Below, piece by piece: positions 1 to 12,368 of a stretch of 64,000 nucleotides of DNA (positions within the stretch are counted from its first letter, which is position 1; every line of letters starts with the position of its first letter). This DNA is from Manihot esculenta (taxonomy: Eukaryota; Streptophyta; Magnoliopsida; Malpighiales; Euphorbiaceae). The translations under genes were made by a program, and so were the position numbers. The stretch covers positions 31,872,153 to 31,936,152 of the forward strand of contig NC_035162.2 in assembly GCF_001659605.2 (NCBI RefSeq), read 5' to 3'. The notes under the pieces are model-generated. The model saw only the letters and a program-made list of their open reading frames with translations. It ran no database searches and was not told the DNA's origin.

Positions 1-1200
1 GTTCAATTTTGTCTAAAATTAAGTTTTGGGCTCAATTTGTCCAAACCTTTTAAATTAAGATAAATTTATCTATTTTTTTTAAAATACATTAAAATGATAG
101 TTTTTAATTTTTTAATAATAAAGTATTAATTTTATATTTATTATTATAATTAAAAATAATAACTAATACTTTAATGGTGTACAATTGGTTGGTTTATAAT
201 TAAACAGAATCAAAGTTAAAAATAAACTAACAATTGAACTAAAATCAATTTACCAGTTCTGCCATTAGCACACTTTTAAAATCAAATGTTAAAATTTCAT
301 GATGAATCTAAGAAAAAATCCAACCACAAAATCCAAATTTCACCATTATTAACAAATCTCATATTATCAGTTCTGTAATTAACAAAAATTCAAATCAAAA
401 GTTTAAAGCTCATAAGAAATTCAATAATATAACTTAGATTTCAACATGCAATTATAAAATACAAATGAAAGAAAATTATTATAATTGAAAATTAAAATAC
501 AAGAATAAATGAACACATAACAAGAGCAAATACACGACAATAGAAAAAGAGAAATACATCGATGGTAGGAGCACAAACACAATAGGACAAAGAGCAATCC
601 ACATACTCACAGCAGCAAGGATATAAAGAATTCAAATTTTTATAGGAGCACATGCTTTTCAATAGTGCTTAATTGATGTTTCAGCGGAAGAAGAAACAAA
701 ACGATTATAAGGTGGACTATGCTTAAAAATCTCAGCAGGAAGAAGAAGCAACAAATAGATTACATTGTAATCGAAGAAAGAGAAGAAAAAGGAGCAAAGG
801 GCAAATCGACCAAGAAAAAGGACCAAGAAGAATTGAAGAAGAACGAAGAAGAGAATGGGAGAGAAGGCCGCATAACTAGAAATATGGAATGAAATTAGGA
901 TTCTTTATTCATATACAAATACAAAACGATTGAATTTAGTGATGAAAGATCAAATCGGTTCGATTTAATTTATTTGATTTTGATTTGATTTATGATGTTA
1001 CATAATCGATTTGATTCGGTTAAAACATTAAATTAATATTTTATTATTAAAATTAAAAAAAAACCATTATTTTAATGTATTTTGACAAGAAAAGGCAAAT
1101 TTGACCCTAATTTAAAAGGTTTGGGCAATTTGAGTGCAAAACTTTATTTTGAATAAAATTGAACATTGTTCTATAGTTTAGAGCAAAAATGACACTCAAC
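1..1200. mobile_element. Non-autonomous DNA transposon with long terminal inverted repeats (partial)
   Basis: Positions 1-150 match the reverse complement of roughly 1020-1165 over about 150 bp with mismatches; for example the blocks CCAAACCTTTTAAATTA near 44 and TAATTTAAAAGGTTTGG near 1110 are inverted partners. The interior is AT-rich, has a GAAGAAGAA-rich stretch at 720-870, and shows no coding frame. Long TIRs without a transposase suggest a Mutator-like (MULE) or foldback element, but the family is not identified. The left end is cut by the window, so no target-site duplication can be checked, and the right end is only approximate (about 1165-1200). Confidence 0.5.
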
Positions 1201-1323
1201 TTAAAATCTAAAATGTTAAGTGAAAAAAATTTAAAACAAAATCATGAAATAAATATATTACATAAAAAAAACTAGAGGTTTCATTCATACAGTGGGATTA
1301 GCATATAAAATAGTAGTATTTCC
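1201..1323. other. AT-rich flank, left of element A
   Basis: Non-coding AT-rich DNA between the inverted-repeat element and element A. The last five bases (1319-1323, TTTCC) are the left target-site duplication of A; the same five bases follow A at 24660-24664. This stretch and 24665 onward are therefore the two halves of one pre-insertion locus. Confidence 0.6.
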
Positions 1324-1821
1324 TGATGACCGCTGGATTCCTTCATCCTGGACCAGGGGCTTGACCACAGCCCAAGGCCCACGATGTAGGGGTCCACACA
1401 CCTGATATGCATAACAAGCCTGGCTCGTCTCCTTCCTTCAAGGCCGGGCTCGGCCCATCTTCCTCACTCAAGCTGGCCCGGCCCGCACGAAGCAGACCCT
1501 CTCCGCTCAAGCTTAATATCTGGCCCAACTCTCAGCCCAGCCCAGGATCCGGAATAATATTCACCAGACAGCCTGGCAGATCCGCTCGAACGTACGCACG
1601 AGGAGAATCAGAGGCCGTTACGCATGGAGTAGGCGGCTGATACCCTAGTACCTCCGAATCCGCATGGCAGAGACGCGTGGCCCAATCCTGGAGAGACCTT
1701 CACACGCCACCAGTAAGCAAGACAATGTATAAAAGAGGAGTCTCCTCCTCAGGAAACTTAGGCCTTATTCAGTAATACAAAACCCTTGTAAAACCCTATT
1801 CCATTGGATCTCAGATCATCA
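1324..1821 (+). repeat. 5' LTR of element A
   Basis: A 498-bp LTR matching 24162-24659 with about five substitutions. It is C-rich with many GGCCCA/GCCCA words. A TATA box lies at 1728-1735, so U3 is about 430 bp and R/U5 is short. It starts TGATGACC and ends ATCATCA. Confidence 0.95.
1728..1735 (+). promoter_or_regulatory. TATA box of element A LTR
   Basis: TATAAAAG about 95 bp before the LTR end and about 170 bp before the gag ATG. The same octamer is at 24566-24573 in the 3' LTR. It is the only good TATA box in this LTR. Transcription probably starts about 25-30 bp downstream. Confidence 0.75.
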
Positions 1822-1823
1822 AT

Positions 1824-1840
1824 TGGCGCCGTCTGTGGGA
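1824..1840 (+). promoter_or_regulatory. Primer-binding site of element A
   Basis: TGGCGCCGTCTGTGGGA begins two bases after the 5' LTR. A TGGCGCCG start is common in Tat/Athila elements and pairs with the 3' end of a tRNA. Which tRNA cannot be settled by eye; it is not the initiator-Met type used by the Tekay elements here. Confidence 0.75.
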
Positions 1841-1899
1841 AACGAAGGAGATCTTTTCATCACCGGAGTTTTCACTTTCAAAACCCACTGAGATCCACG

Positions 1900-4800
1900 A
1901 TGGCAAACCACCAAGACAGTAACCTTAATATTCCAAATGACCTGAGCTCTGCCCAAGATGGGCAGCAGTTCTCCTTTTCTAGCCCTACAATGTTGAATAA
2001 CCAAACACCTATTTCTCTTAATCCCTCGCCAAGCCTGGCAGGGAATACTCCCACCATGACCCTGTCTAACCAAGACATTCAAACCATGGCTCTCCAGCTA
2101 CAAACCACTGCTCACTGGTTGGGCCAGATAATGCAACAAAGGGGACTTAGCACCCCAGTAAACACACTCCCAGTAGTGGAGGAACCCAGAACCGATGAAC
2201 CTCAACCTACCTCTGCCCGCCTCCGAACTAACAACCACGATACCGGAGAAGAGGAAGAACCGGAGGCCCGAATTCATGGGCGAAGGGCAAGAGAGTTGAT
2301 AGAAAATGAAGAGGTGAACGACTATTTTGCCGAAACAACCAGAGAAACGGGAACTGAAACAGAGGAGGAAGAATGCAGTTTGGGCAAAAGATCCAACCCG
2401 GAAGACGAGAAAATGAACCAAAAGCTGAAAAGGTTGAAGGAGCAGCTCCTAGCCGAGCTAGGTAAGAAAGATCAGAGTCAAACCTCCTTGCCTACTTCTT
2501 CTCCCTTCTCAAAGTTAATGCAGCAGGAGACCGTTCCCAAAAAGTTTATGATGCCACCGATGGCGGCCTATAATGGAGCTGGTAACCCGAGAGAGCACGT
2601 CATGAACTATAAGACCTTCATGGAGCTACAAACCCTGTCAGATGCTCTGATGTGCAAGGTGTTCCCAACAACGCTCTCGGGACCAGCGAGGGCATGGTTC
2701 AACAGCCTGGAGGCCGGAAGCATTCAAAGTTTCGGAGATCTGGCCACTCGCTTCATTAGCCGGTTCGTAGCTGGGGTGCCTGCAGATAGGAAGACGAGTT
2801 ATCTGGAAACAGTGAGACAAAAAGCTGGTGAATCCCTCAGAGAGTATGTCACCCGTTTCAATACGGAGGCCCTGCAGATCCCCGAGCTTGACGAAGGAAG
2901 GGCGGTAGAGGCCATGCAGAAGGGAACAACCTCTGCCGAGTTCTTCGGTTCACTAAGCAGGAAACCTCCGACCTCACTGGCCGAGTTGATGAAGAGGGCG
3001 GAAAAGTATATAAGGCAGGATGACGCCTTAGTAACGAGTAGATTTGCCAAAAGGGCGGAAGGAAAAGAAAAAGCCCCGGAGGAAGGGAGGTCGGAGAAGC
3101 ACGAGAAGAAGCATGGAAAGAGGCCTGAACCGTACAAGCAGGCCTGGGAAAGAAGGGATCACAGGCCTCCTCCTCCTCGGATTCTCGAACCAAGAACGCT
3201 CCCTCCTTGGGTTCCGGAGAAACCGACTCCATTAAATGCTTCTAGAGCCGAGGTGCTCATGGCTGTCCAAAATAAAGAGTTTCTCCAGTGGCCCCAACCT
3301 TTGAAGTCGGAAGCAGATCAGAGGAATCCTGATAAGTATTGTCAGTATCACCGAACGCATGGCCACGACACAAATAACTGTTTTCAGTTAATCGCAGAGA
3401 TTGAAAGATTGATAAAAAGGGGGCATCTCAAAAATTTTGTAAAGAAACCGGAGGGGCAGAGGCCTCAACCCGGTCCAGCAGCCCAGATGCCCAGGAGAAC
3501 TGGAACGGGGCCAGTAAACGATGGGTCCAGTGGGACTATTAATATGATCGTTGGAGGAACTGGAGGACGGATGAACCGTCGAGGAAAGAAGAGAAATCGG
3601 GAAGGGGAGACCAGCAATGGCGAGGTAATGCAGATCGTTGAACACTCTCCCATGACCATCGCTTTCTCTTCGGAGGATGCACAGGGCATTCAGATGCCCC
3701 ATGATGACGCGCTTGTCATTGAAGCAGTCATTCATAATTTTCGGGTGAAGAAGGTTCTGGTGGATGATGGGAGTAAGGTTAACTTATTGCCATATCGGGT
3801 TTTCCAGCAGATGGGAATCCCAGAGGAACAGCTGGTTCGGGACCAGTCACCCATCAAAGGGATCGGAGGAGCACCGGTACTTGTAGAAGGGAAGGTGAAG
3901 CTGGCCCTCACCTTGGGAGAAGCACCCAAAGCTCGCACCCATTATGTGGTGTTCTTGGTGGTCAAACTCCCACTGAGCTACAATGCGATTTTGGGGAGGC
4001 CGGCGTTGTTCAGTTTCGAAGCTGTCACTAGCATCAGGTATCTGGCACTCAAGTTCCCAATGGAAGGAGGAGTGGGAATGGTCCGGGGAAGCCAGGAGGA
4101 AGCAAGGGCAGTATACTTGGCCACAGTGACGGAACCGAACTCAACCGGAGAAGCGCTTGATTCGGAAGTTTTGGAGGTCAGGGATGAGACAAAGGAAGCC
4201 CAGACAGAGCCCGTTGGAGAGCTGGAGACTTTTTCCCTATCAGAAGAAGAAACGAGTAAGGTCTTCAGTCTCAATGCCAGCCTCACCAAAGAACAAAAAG
4301 GTGAAGCCATGGCCCTGATCCGAAGTCACTCACCGACCTTCGCATGGAAGCCCTCAGACATGCCGGGAATTGACCCCAAAGTAATGACACACCAATTGAA
4401 TGTCCTCCCCGAGGCCAGACCAGTAAAGCAAAAGAAGAGAGTAGTGGGAAGAGAGAAGCAGCAGGCTACCCAGGAAGAGGTGCAGAAGCTAGAAGAGGCA
4501 GGCTTTATTAGGGAGGTTATGTACCCACAGTGGCTGGCAAATCCTGTGTTAGTCAAAAAAGCCAATGGCAAATACAGGATGTGTATAGATTTTACCGACC
4601 TGAATAAGGCCTGCCCTAAAGATTGTTACCCCCTTCCCGATATTAATAAGATGGTCGACTCAACGGCTGGTTTTGATTATATGTCTTCTTTGGATGCTAT
4701 GTCTGGTTACCACCAAATCCCAATGGAAAAAACGGATGAGGAGAAGACCTCATTTATAACTGAAAACGGGACTTACTGCTACAGAGCTATGCCTTTCGGA

Positions 4801-5030
4801 CTAAGAAACGCCGGGGCAACTTACCAACGATTAATGAATAAAATCTTTAAAAACCAGATCGGCAGGAATGTAGAAGTATATGTGGATGACATGGTGGTTA
4901 AAAGTTCAACTTTTCAACAACATATAACGGATTTAAGGGAGATATTTGGGGTATTAGATCAATACAGGATGAAGCTGAATCCAGCAAAGTGCGCTTTCTT
5001 CATCAGGGGAGGAAAATTCTTGGGGTACAT
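1900..5030 (+). CDS. gag-pol: Element A gag-pro-reverse transcriptase (first part, split by B)
   Basis: Start chosen at ATG 1900 (MANHQDSN), the first ATG past the primer site; an upstream in-frame ATG at 1804 lies inside the LTR. Counting from 1900, a low-complexity acidic N-terminus leads into a retrotransposon Gag domain (about residues 195-330, with an ARAWFNSL motif). A Cys/His cluster CQYHRTHGHDTNNC follows at 481-494. The protease motif VDDGS (D622, D623) replaces the textbook D-T/S-G. Reverse transcriptase carries YVDD (D996, D997). The frame is open to 5030, where B interrupts after 1043 codons plus two bases, in the connection to RNase H. It continues at 14519 in the correct phase, so the gene had no visible stop or frameshift when B inserted. 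The product would make Gag particles and copy element RNA in the cytoplasm. Confidence 0.92.
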
Positions 5031-5210
5031 TGTAATACCCGGCTAGAATCCGGCACCGGACTTTCTATTTTCTGGTGGAATCCGGGGTGTTGGGATTCTA
5101 TATAAGGGTAGGAGTTATGTTTTTTTTATGTGTTATGAGGTGTTTTATGGTTTTACAGTTCTTTTGTTTTGAGTTTTGAAGAGAAACTAGTTCATGGAGA
5201 CTTCAGCCAA

Positions 5211-5322
5211 GTTCGGCCGCCGAAGATAAGTTCGGCCGCCGAAAGTGCTCAATGTTTGGCTTCCGAAGTTCAGGTTCGGCCCCCGAATGTTGCATGGTTT
5301 TGCATGCGATTCGGCAGCCGAA
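5211..5322 (+). repeat. TTCGGCCGCCGAA palindrome cluster, element B LTR
   Basis: TTCGGCCGCCGAA occurs twice (5212-5224 and 5231-5243), followed by a near-copy with CCCCCGAA (about 5272-5286) and TTCGGCAGCCGAA (5310-5322). Each is a 6-bp inverted repeat around one base and contains up to three CpGs. The cluster lies just downstream of the candidate TATA box. It is repeated at 12549-12660 in the 3' LTR. Confidence 0.85.
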
Positions 5323-6433
5323 GCTGAGTTGCTTTGCCAGCAGTTTTGTATCCCTTAGTCAGCATTTTGGACAGGTGTTATCACCAGCTCATGTCCAGAC
5401 GTTGGCCACGTCTCCCCTGGTTTATTTGCTGAGTTTGAGCAGCTCATGCAAGAGTTAGCTAGTGTGCAAGAGAGTTTGAAAGTGTTGAAGAAAACAAAAA
5501 CTAAGTTTTTGAGAGTTTGAGAGTGTGAAGAGAGGTGGTTCGTTTCCTTTGATCAGAGTGTTTATCTTCTTATAACAGGAGGTAAGTGATGCTCTTGAAC
5601 ATGTTTTTATGTTTTCTGAAGGTTTTATGGGAGTTATGGAAGGAGATGCATGCTTAGGTTATAAATGATAGTTTTGATGATTTATGCATGTATACATGTT
5701 TATGTGTTATGTTTGTTTTCTTGTTTGGGGTTATTAGATAGTTTTGGACCCCTGTGGACATATACGTGAGTATATGTGAGTTGAGTAGAGGAGGTAAGCA
5801 TGTTTGGAGAGCTTGAAGGGAAGGAGGAGATGGTTTGCCGTTGAAGCTGAGTTCTGGATGAACTCAGGTTCGGCAGCCGAAGGTGCATTCGGCCGCCAAA
5901 CCTCTTGCATGGTGGCTTAGGCTGCCACAGCTTGCCCCCGCGAGTTGTGCATGTTCGGCTCTGTTTGGGGGATTCGGCCGCCGAAGGTGCCGCCGAAGGT
6001 GCTTGAGTTTCGTCTCTGGAGAGGACTTTCGGCCGCCGAACCTGCCGCCGAAAGTGTTCTGTCCAGCTTTCCTTTGCTTGCTTTGCATGACTATTAGAGA
6101 GAGGTTTAGGGGAGTCTTGGGGAGTGTAAATAGAGTTAGTCATAAGCTAGTTTGGTCCCTCATGTGCGTTTATCTGTATAGGTACAGACCAGAGGAACCA
6201 GAGAGAGCAGCAGTGAGTTCTGCTCTAGAGCCTGCAGAGTCAGTCCAGTTAGCCCGAGGTGAGTGGAACTAAACTTATGACTTTTAATTGAACTACAAAC
6301 TGCTTTTGAGCATATCTCATGCATCATGTTTATGCCATAGGTTGATTGCATTAGTATTCACGAATATGTTGCATTGCATCGTTATTTGATGATGTGAGTG
6401 AATGCTGAATGATCCAATAGTCTCAGACAGGAA

Positions 6434-6579
6434 GTCCAGGAGCCTTTGACTACGCCCTGGCAGGTATAGCAAAGTCCAGGAGCCTTTGACTATGCCCTGG
6501 CAATGGTAAGTACAGAGGTGTTATATACACATATACATATATGACAGGAAGTCCAGGAGCCTTTGACTACGCCCTGGCA
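6434..6579 (+). repeat. CCAGG...CCTGG subrepeats, element B LTR
   Basis: Three copies (starting 6434, 6474 and 6551) of a 29-bp unit starting GTCCAGG and ending CCCTGGCA, with CCAGG and CCTGG as inverted arms. The first two are 40 bp apart. The D LTR has an extra copy, and the C and H LTRs have their own two-copy versions at the equivalent place. Confidence 0.8.
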
Positions 6580-7178
6580 CAGAGTACTGGGACTATGTGG
6601 TGACAGGTTTACTCTTGATGTGGCTTGTCTGTGATATGGTGCATTTCATGAGATCATATTTTACTGAGATGTTTCACTGTTCTACTCACTGGGCTATAGA
6701 GCTCATCCCACTCCCTTAACCCCAGTTTTGCAGGTTCAGTGTACAGTGTACAGGGACAGTCCAGCAGAGTACAGGAAAAGTAAAGAGATCTGTAATAGCT
6801 TAGAGTGGACATGTAATCTTAAAGAGATGTAATAGTTGTTGCTTGACCTAGTGATATATGTATTGTACATGAGCTGTATATGTATATATGTTTTCCTGTA
6901 TGTGAAAACCAGGCTTAACAGGTATGAGTTAACCCATCTAGAGCAAGCTCTAGTCAGGGATACAGAGTACAGAGTACATGAGTACAGAGTACAGAGATAG
7001 TGCATGCACAGGTTGAGCCTTGGTTTAGAAAAGAGTTTTATTTTCACATAAAATGTATGATCATGTATGAGGTTTACAGGTACACAGAGAGTATAGCAGG
7101 CTTGCTACGGGTTCTGGCGGCCTTAAGCCGACCTGAATCCTAGCGCCGGTGACGGTCCATTTTGGGGTCGTTACAGAT

Positions 7179-7190
7179 TGGTATCAAAGC
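7179..7190 (+). promoter_or_regulatory. Primer-binding site of element B
   Basis: TGGTATCAAAGC lies three bases after the LTR. It matches the plant initiator-Met tRNA 3' end (TGGTATCAGAGC) with one G-to-A change that is absent from elements C and D. Confidence 0.85.
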
Positions 7191-7393
7191 CCTAGGTTCA
7201 CATTATCGGACCTATAGAGACAGTGTTGGGTTCAGACAGGTTAGAAGTGGTCAAGCACAATAGGAAATCATGTCCACTAGGATAGGGTCTTGAGTCCTAT
7301 CTGCTATGATATGCCATGAGTATCGTATGTGTATGATATGTGATGTTTATGTGCTAAGTGGTATGTTATATGTTGTGTTTCCAGAGAGGAAAG

Positions 7394-10300
7394 ATGCGAG
7401 GAACTCGTCGATCAGCTCGATTGACTGGAGTCCCACCAGAGAGTGAGAGACCAGCTGCTCGTCCTCCTGCATTGCCAAGGGCAAGGTCTCAGAGATCTAG
7501 CAGGGAAGGTATGTCAATAGACCCTAGAAGGTCTGTCGACGAGAGCAGAAGAGGAACAGCCAGGGGAGGAAGATCAGAGGAAAGGAGGGAAGCTATGGAA
7601 ATTGATCAGTCTAGAGATGATAGCATGGGTATAGGCAGTTTTGAGGAAGGTATGGGAGAATCGCAGGGAGGTGCTCAGACCTCAGGTTTTGGCTATCCAG
7701 AGTATCCGATGGGAGGTATGTCGGAGTACTCGAGTTTTGTGCCATATCCTCCTTATATGCCTTATATGCCTTATCCTTACTATCCACCATATCCTATGTA
7801 TCCCTCTTCCCCTACCCATCCAAGTGCAGCACACCTAGAGCCAAATGAACCAATACTACCACCAGAACCAGTAGCCCCTGTTGTTGACAGACATGACCCT
7901 AGCTCATCTGGAGGTAAAGTCCAAATGACGGAGTACTTGAAATTGGATGCTCCTAAATACAACACGGGAGATGATCCATTTGATTACCTCAGAGCAGTTA
8001 GGATGATCACCAGTGAATTGGGAGCAGATGATAGGAGAGCCATTGAGATGGCAGGTTTCACATTAAAATGCAGGAAAGCCAGAGAATGGTTTAAGAATTA
8101 TGTGGAGCCGAGAATGGACAGCATGTCATGGGGAGAGTTCGCCAATGAGTTTGCAGGGTGGGCTTTTCCTGACAGTTCGAGGGAGATGAAAGTAATTGAA
8201 TTTGAACAATTGAGACAGACAGATGAGATGAGTGTTGATGAATTCACAGATAAGTTCCTGGATTTGCTTCAGTACGTGGGTCAAGCCTATGATACTGATC
8301 AGACGAAAGCAAGGAGATATACTATGAGACTGCATCCCAGGTATGCTTCCTTGATTCTTCCAGCAGAAAAGGAGAGTTTCCATACGATAGTAGACGCAGC
8401 CAGGAAAATGAAAGCTAGTGCCAATATTCAGAAGTAGTCACAGGCACAGGCTTCGGGTTCTAAAGCCCCCACACCAAGCAGTAAAAGATGGGACAGAGCA
8501 AAAGGAACAAAGAGTAAGTTCTGGAATAAAGTCAAGTCAGGTCTGGGAATAGGTAGTGGCTCAAGCTCTGGCACAGCTCCAGTCTGCAGGCGATGCGGAA
8601 AACCACATGGAGGAGTTTGTCGGTTGGGATCTACAGCTTGTTTTCGATGTGGACAGGAAGGGCATATTGCTCGGGATTGTCCGCAGATGACTTTTGCACC
8701 ATCCCAGCAGATGAGTTCAGGCAGTGTGGTACAGCCAGTTGTACGGCCAGCAGCTCCAGTCATGCCTCAGACTAGTGGCAGAGGTAGAGGGAGAGGGGTA
8801 GCCTCTACTTCAGCAGCAGGTTCCCGAGGTGGAAATCCGATAGCCCCAGCACGGATTTTCACAGTTACACAGGAGGAGGCTAACACGTCAAACACAGTGG
8901 TGTCAGGTAATCTCATCATTGGGTGTTCAGATGTGTATGCTTTGATGGACCCCGGTGCTTCTCATTCCTTTATTGCTTCGAGAGCCATAGAGCGATTGGG
9001 TTTGATCAGTTCTGAGTTAGAGTATCCTCTCTGGGTCAGTGGACCTAGATGTGACCCATCAGTGGCAGTGTCAGTCTGTCGTTTCAGTCCAGTGTTCATA
9101 GAGAGTAGATGCCTTCCAGCTGACCTTGTGGTTCTAGACTTGACAGATTTTGATGTCATTCTAGGGATGGATTGGTTATCTACATATAGTGCTACGTTGG
9201 ACTGTCGAGAGAAGCTAGTGAGTCTCAGAGACCAGGATGGGTCAGAGTGTGTCTTCAGAGGAGACAGGAGAGGTACACCCAGAGGTATGATTTCAGCCCT
9301 TCAGGCTCGTCGTTTGCTTAGGAGGGGTTGTCAGGGGTTTCTAGCTCATGTGAGAGAGCTAGACAGTCAGGTTAGGGAACCAGCCACAGTACCAGTAGTC
9401 CGAGAGTTTCTCGATGTGTTCCCAGACGATTTACCAGGACTACCACCTGATAGGGAAATAGGGTTTGAAATTGAATTGCTGCCAGATACCAGACCTATCT
9501 CTATTCCTCCCTACAGGATGGCGCCAGCTGAGTTAACAGAGTTGAAAGAACAGTTGCAGGACTTGGTAGATAAGGGTTTCATCCGCCCTAGTACCTCACC
9601 TTGGGGTGCTCCAGTGCTCTTTGTCAGAAAGAAGGATGGATCCCTCAGACTTTGTATCGACTACAGACAGTTGAACAAGGTCACTATCAAGAATAGGTAT
9701 CCCTTACCTCGGATTGATGATCTATTTGACCAGCTAGCTGGAGCAGGTTGTTTCTCGAAAATAGATCTGAGATCCGGGTATCATCAGTTGAGAGTCAGAG
9801 AGGCAGATGTGCCTAAGACAGCTTTCCGGACGAGATATGGGCATTATGAGTTCTTAGTGATGCCGTTCGGGTTGACTAACGCCCCTGCAGCATTTATGGA
9901 TCTCATGAACAGGGTATTTAGTGAGTTTCTGGATCACTTTGTCATTGTGTTTATCGATGATATCTTAGTGTATTCCAGAGATGCAGAGGAGCATGCCCAG
10001 CATCTGAGGATCATTTTGCAGACACTGAGAGAGCATGGTTTGTATGCCAAGTTCTCGAAGTGTGAGTTTTGGTTACGGAGCATTGCCTTCTTGGGACATG
10101 TGGTATCAGTAGAGGGTATTGAGGTAGATCCCAAGAAGATAGAGGCTGTAGCTAACTGGCCCAGACCCACGACAGTGACTGAGATTAAAAGCTTTCTGGG
10201 ACTGGCAGGTTACTACAGGAGGTTCGTTCAGAACTTCTCAAAGATAGCAGCTCCTATGACCAAATTGACTCTGAAGAACCAGAAGTTTATCTGGTCAGAC

Positions 10301-12292
10301 CAGTGTGAAGAGAGCTTTGAGGAGCTCAAGAGGAGATTGACAACAGCACCAGTGTTAGCTCTGCCTGTCAGTAATGAAGAGTTCACAGTGTTCTGTGATG
10401 CATCTCGAGTGGGATTGGGTTGTGTATTGATGCAGAGTGATAGAGTAATCGCTTATGCTTCTAGACAGTTGAAGAAGCACGAGTTGAATTACCCTACCCA
10501 TGACCTAGAGATGGCAGCAGTTATCTTTGCACTTAAGATGTGGCGGCATTACCTCTACGGGGTTAAATGCGAGATCTTCACTGATCACAAGAGTTTACAG
10601 TACATCTTAAGTCAGAGAGAGCTGAATTTGCGGCAAAGAAGATGGGTCGAATTGCTCAGTGATTATGATTGTAAAATCCAGTATCATCCGGGTAAGGCGA
10701 ATGTTGTCGCAGACGCCCTAAGCCGGAAGTCACTAGGCAGTTTATCCCATATAGCAGCAGAGCGGAGACTGGTTGTGATGGAGCTTTATAAGCTCTTTGA
10801 CGAGGGATTACAGTTAGAGTTGTCTGGTACAGGTGCGTTGATAACACAGATGAGAGTGACACCTGTGTTTCTGGAGCAGATAGCTCAGAGACAGCACGAG
10901 GACCCTGAGTTGATGAAAATTGCCAGGACTGTTCAGTCAGGCAACAATGCAGAGTTTAGATTTGACAGCAAAGGGATCCTTCGCTATGGGAGTCGACTTT
11001 GTGTACCAGATAGGGGCAGTGTGAAGGAAGACATTATGAGAGAAGCTCATAATGCGAGGTATAGTGTTCACCCAGGAGCCACCAAGATGTATCAGGATCT
11101 GAAAAGGGTCTATTGGTGGCCAGCCATGAAGAAAGAAGTGGTGCAATTCGTGACAGCCTGTGAGGTTTGTCAGAGGGTGAAATTAGAGCATCAGAAACCA
11201 GCCGGAATGCTTAACCCATTACCGATTCCAGAGTGGAAATGGGAGAACATAGCCATGGATTTTGTAGTGGGTTTACCAGTAGCGTCCAACAGGATAGACT
11301 CGATATGGGTGATTGTGGACAGACTCACGAAATCTGCTCATTTTCTTCCAGTACGGAGTAACTCTTCTGTGGATAAGTTGGCACAGGTCTATCTGGATGA
11401 GATTGTGAGATTACATGGAGTCCCAGTGTCTATAGTTTCAGACAGAGGACCACAGTTTACCTCCCGCTTTTGGCGGAGTCTGCAAAGTGCAATGGGCACA
11501 AGGTTGGATTTTAGTACTGCTTTCCACCCACAGACTGATGGACAGTCAGAAAGGACCATCCAGACCATAGAGGATATGCTTCGCCTATGTGTGTTAGACT
11601 TTGGCGGTTCTTGGAGGCAGCATCTACCTTTGGTGGAGTTTGCCTACAATAACAGTCATCATGCTAGCATTGGGATGGCTCCTTATGAAGCTTTGTATGG
11701 GAGGAAGTGCAGATCCCCTGTTTGCTGGGAAGAGGTAGGAGAAAAGGCTCTTGCAGGGCCAGAGTTAGTAGACATTACCAGTAGAATGGTGCCCATGATC
11801 AGAGAGAGAATCAGAACAGCTCAGAGTAGACAGAAAAGTTATGCAGACGTTCGTAGGAAGCAGTTAGAGTTTCAGGAGGGTAATTGGGTATTGCTGAAAG
11901 TGTCTCCAATGAAAGGAGTGGTTCATTTTGGAAAGAAAGGTAAATTGGCTCCACGGTACATTGGACCCTTTGAGGTGTTGCAGAGGATCGGAAATGTGTC
12001 GTATAAGCTGGATTTACCTGCTTCTATGGAGAGAATTCACCCGGTATTTCATGTTTCTATGCTACGACAGTTTGTGTCAGATCCGAATCAGGTTCTGAGT
12101 GAGCCTGAGGTAGAGATTCATACAGATCTCACCTATATAGAGCAGCCAGTGCGGATTCTGGACACGCAGATCAGACAGCTAAGGAACAAGGAGATTCCGA
12201 TGGTGAAAGTTCTATGGAACCACCATAATCTAGAAGAGTGCACCTGGGAGACGCGGGAGTCTATGCTCCAGCAGTATCCACATCTGTTTTGA
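7394..12292 (+). pseudogene. gag-pol: Element B gag-pro-pol-chromodomain polyprotein, one in-frame stop
   Basis: Start at ATG 7394 ([10 protein letters not shown]), conserved in elements C, D and I; a splice-acceptor-like TTTCCAG lies just upstream. The frame spans 1633 codons, the same length as D, but has a TAG at 8435-8437 between the Gag core and the zinc knuckle where D has a glutamine codon. Order: basic N-terminus, Pro/Tyr-rich stretch, Gag core, CCHC knuckle ([14 protein letters not shown]), protease (LMDPGAS), reverse transcriptase (FIDD), RNase H (CDAS), integrase zinc finger and DDE core, and a C-terminal chromodomain ending YPHLF. No other stop or frameshift is seen. It is probably inactive in cis unless the stop is read through. 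Confidence 0.93.
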
Positions 12293-12328
12293 GGTTAGTT
12301 TCCTCCTTGTGTTTTGTTTTTGTTGTTT

Positions 12329-12368
12329 TAGGAACATTCGAGGATGAATGTTCTTAAGGAGGGGAGAA
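12329..12368 (+). promoter_or_regulatory. Hairpin and polypurine tract of element B
   Basis: A GAACATTCG / TGAATGTTC inverted repeat (about 12332-12353) is followed by the polypurine tract AAGGAGGGGAGAA (12356-12368), directly abutting the 3' LTR. The tract primes plus-strand DNA synthesis. The hairpin is conserved in C and I and partly in D. Confidence 0.85.

Larger units (their letters stand above)
5031..7175 (+). repeat. 5' LTR of element B
   Basis: A 2145-bp LTR. A candidate TATA box (TATATAAG) is at 5099-5106. Palindrome clusters (TTCGGC-N-GCCGAA) lie at 5211-5322 and about 5869-6055. Three copies of a roughly 29-bp CCAGG...CCTGG subrepeat lie at 6434-6579. Splice-like signals occur at about 5583 (GAG|GTAAGT), 6181 (TATAG|G), 6259 (GAG|GTGAGT) and 6733 (TTTGCAG|G). 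Short frames inside it encode only translations of the palindrome repeats. Confidence 0.95.

Noticed and set aside
1804..1899. Upstream in-frame ATG at 1804 as the gag start of element A
   Set aside because: It lies inside the 5' LTR and the frame would cross the primer-binding site; ATG 1900 lies beyond both.
5700..6272. Frames in the LTRs rich in RRPN / FGGR (also near 13038, 28129, 35730, 48483 and 55872)
   Set aside because: They are translations of the TTCGGCCGCCGAA palindromes in non-coding LTR sequence. Both strands give similar frames and they change with repeat number.
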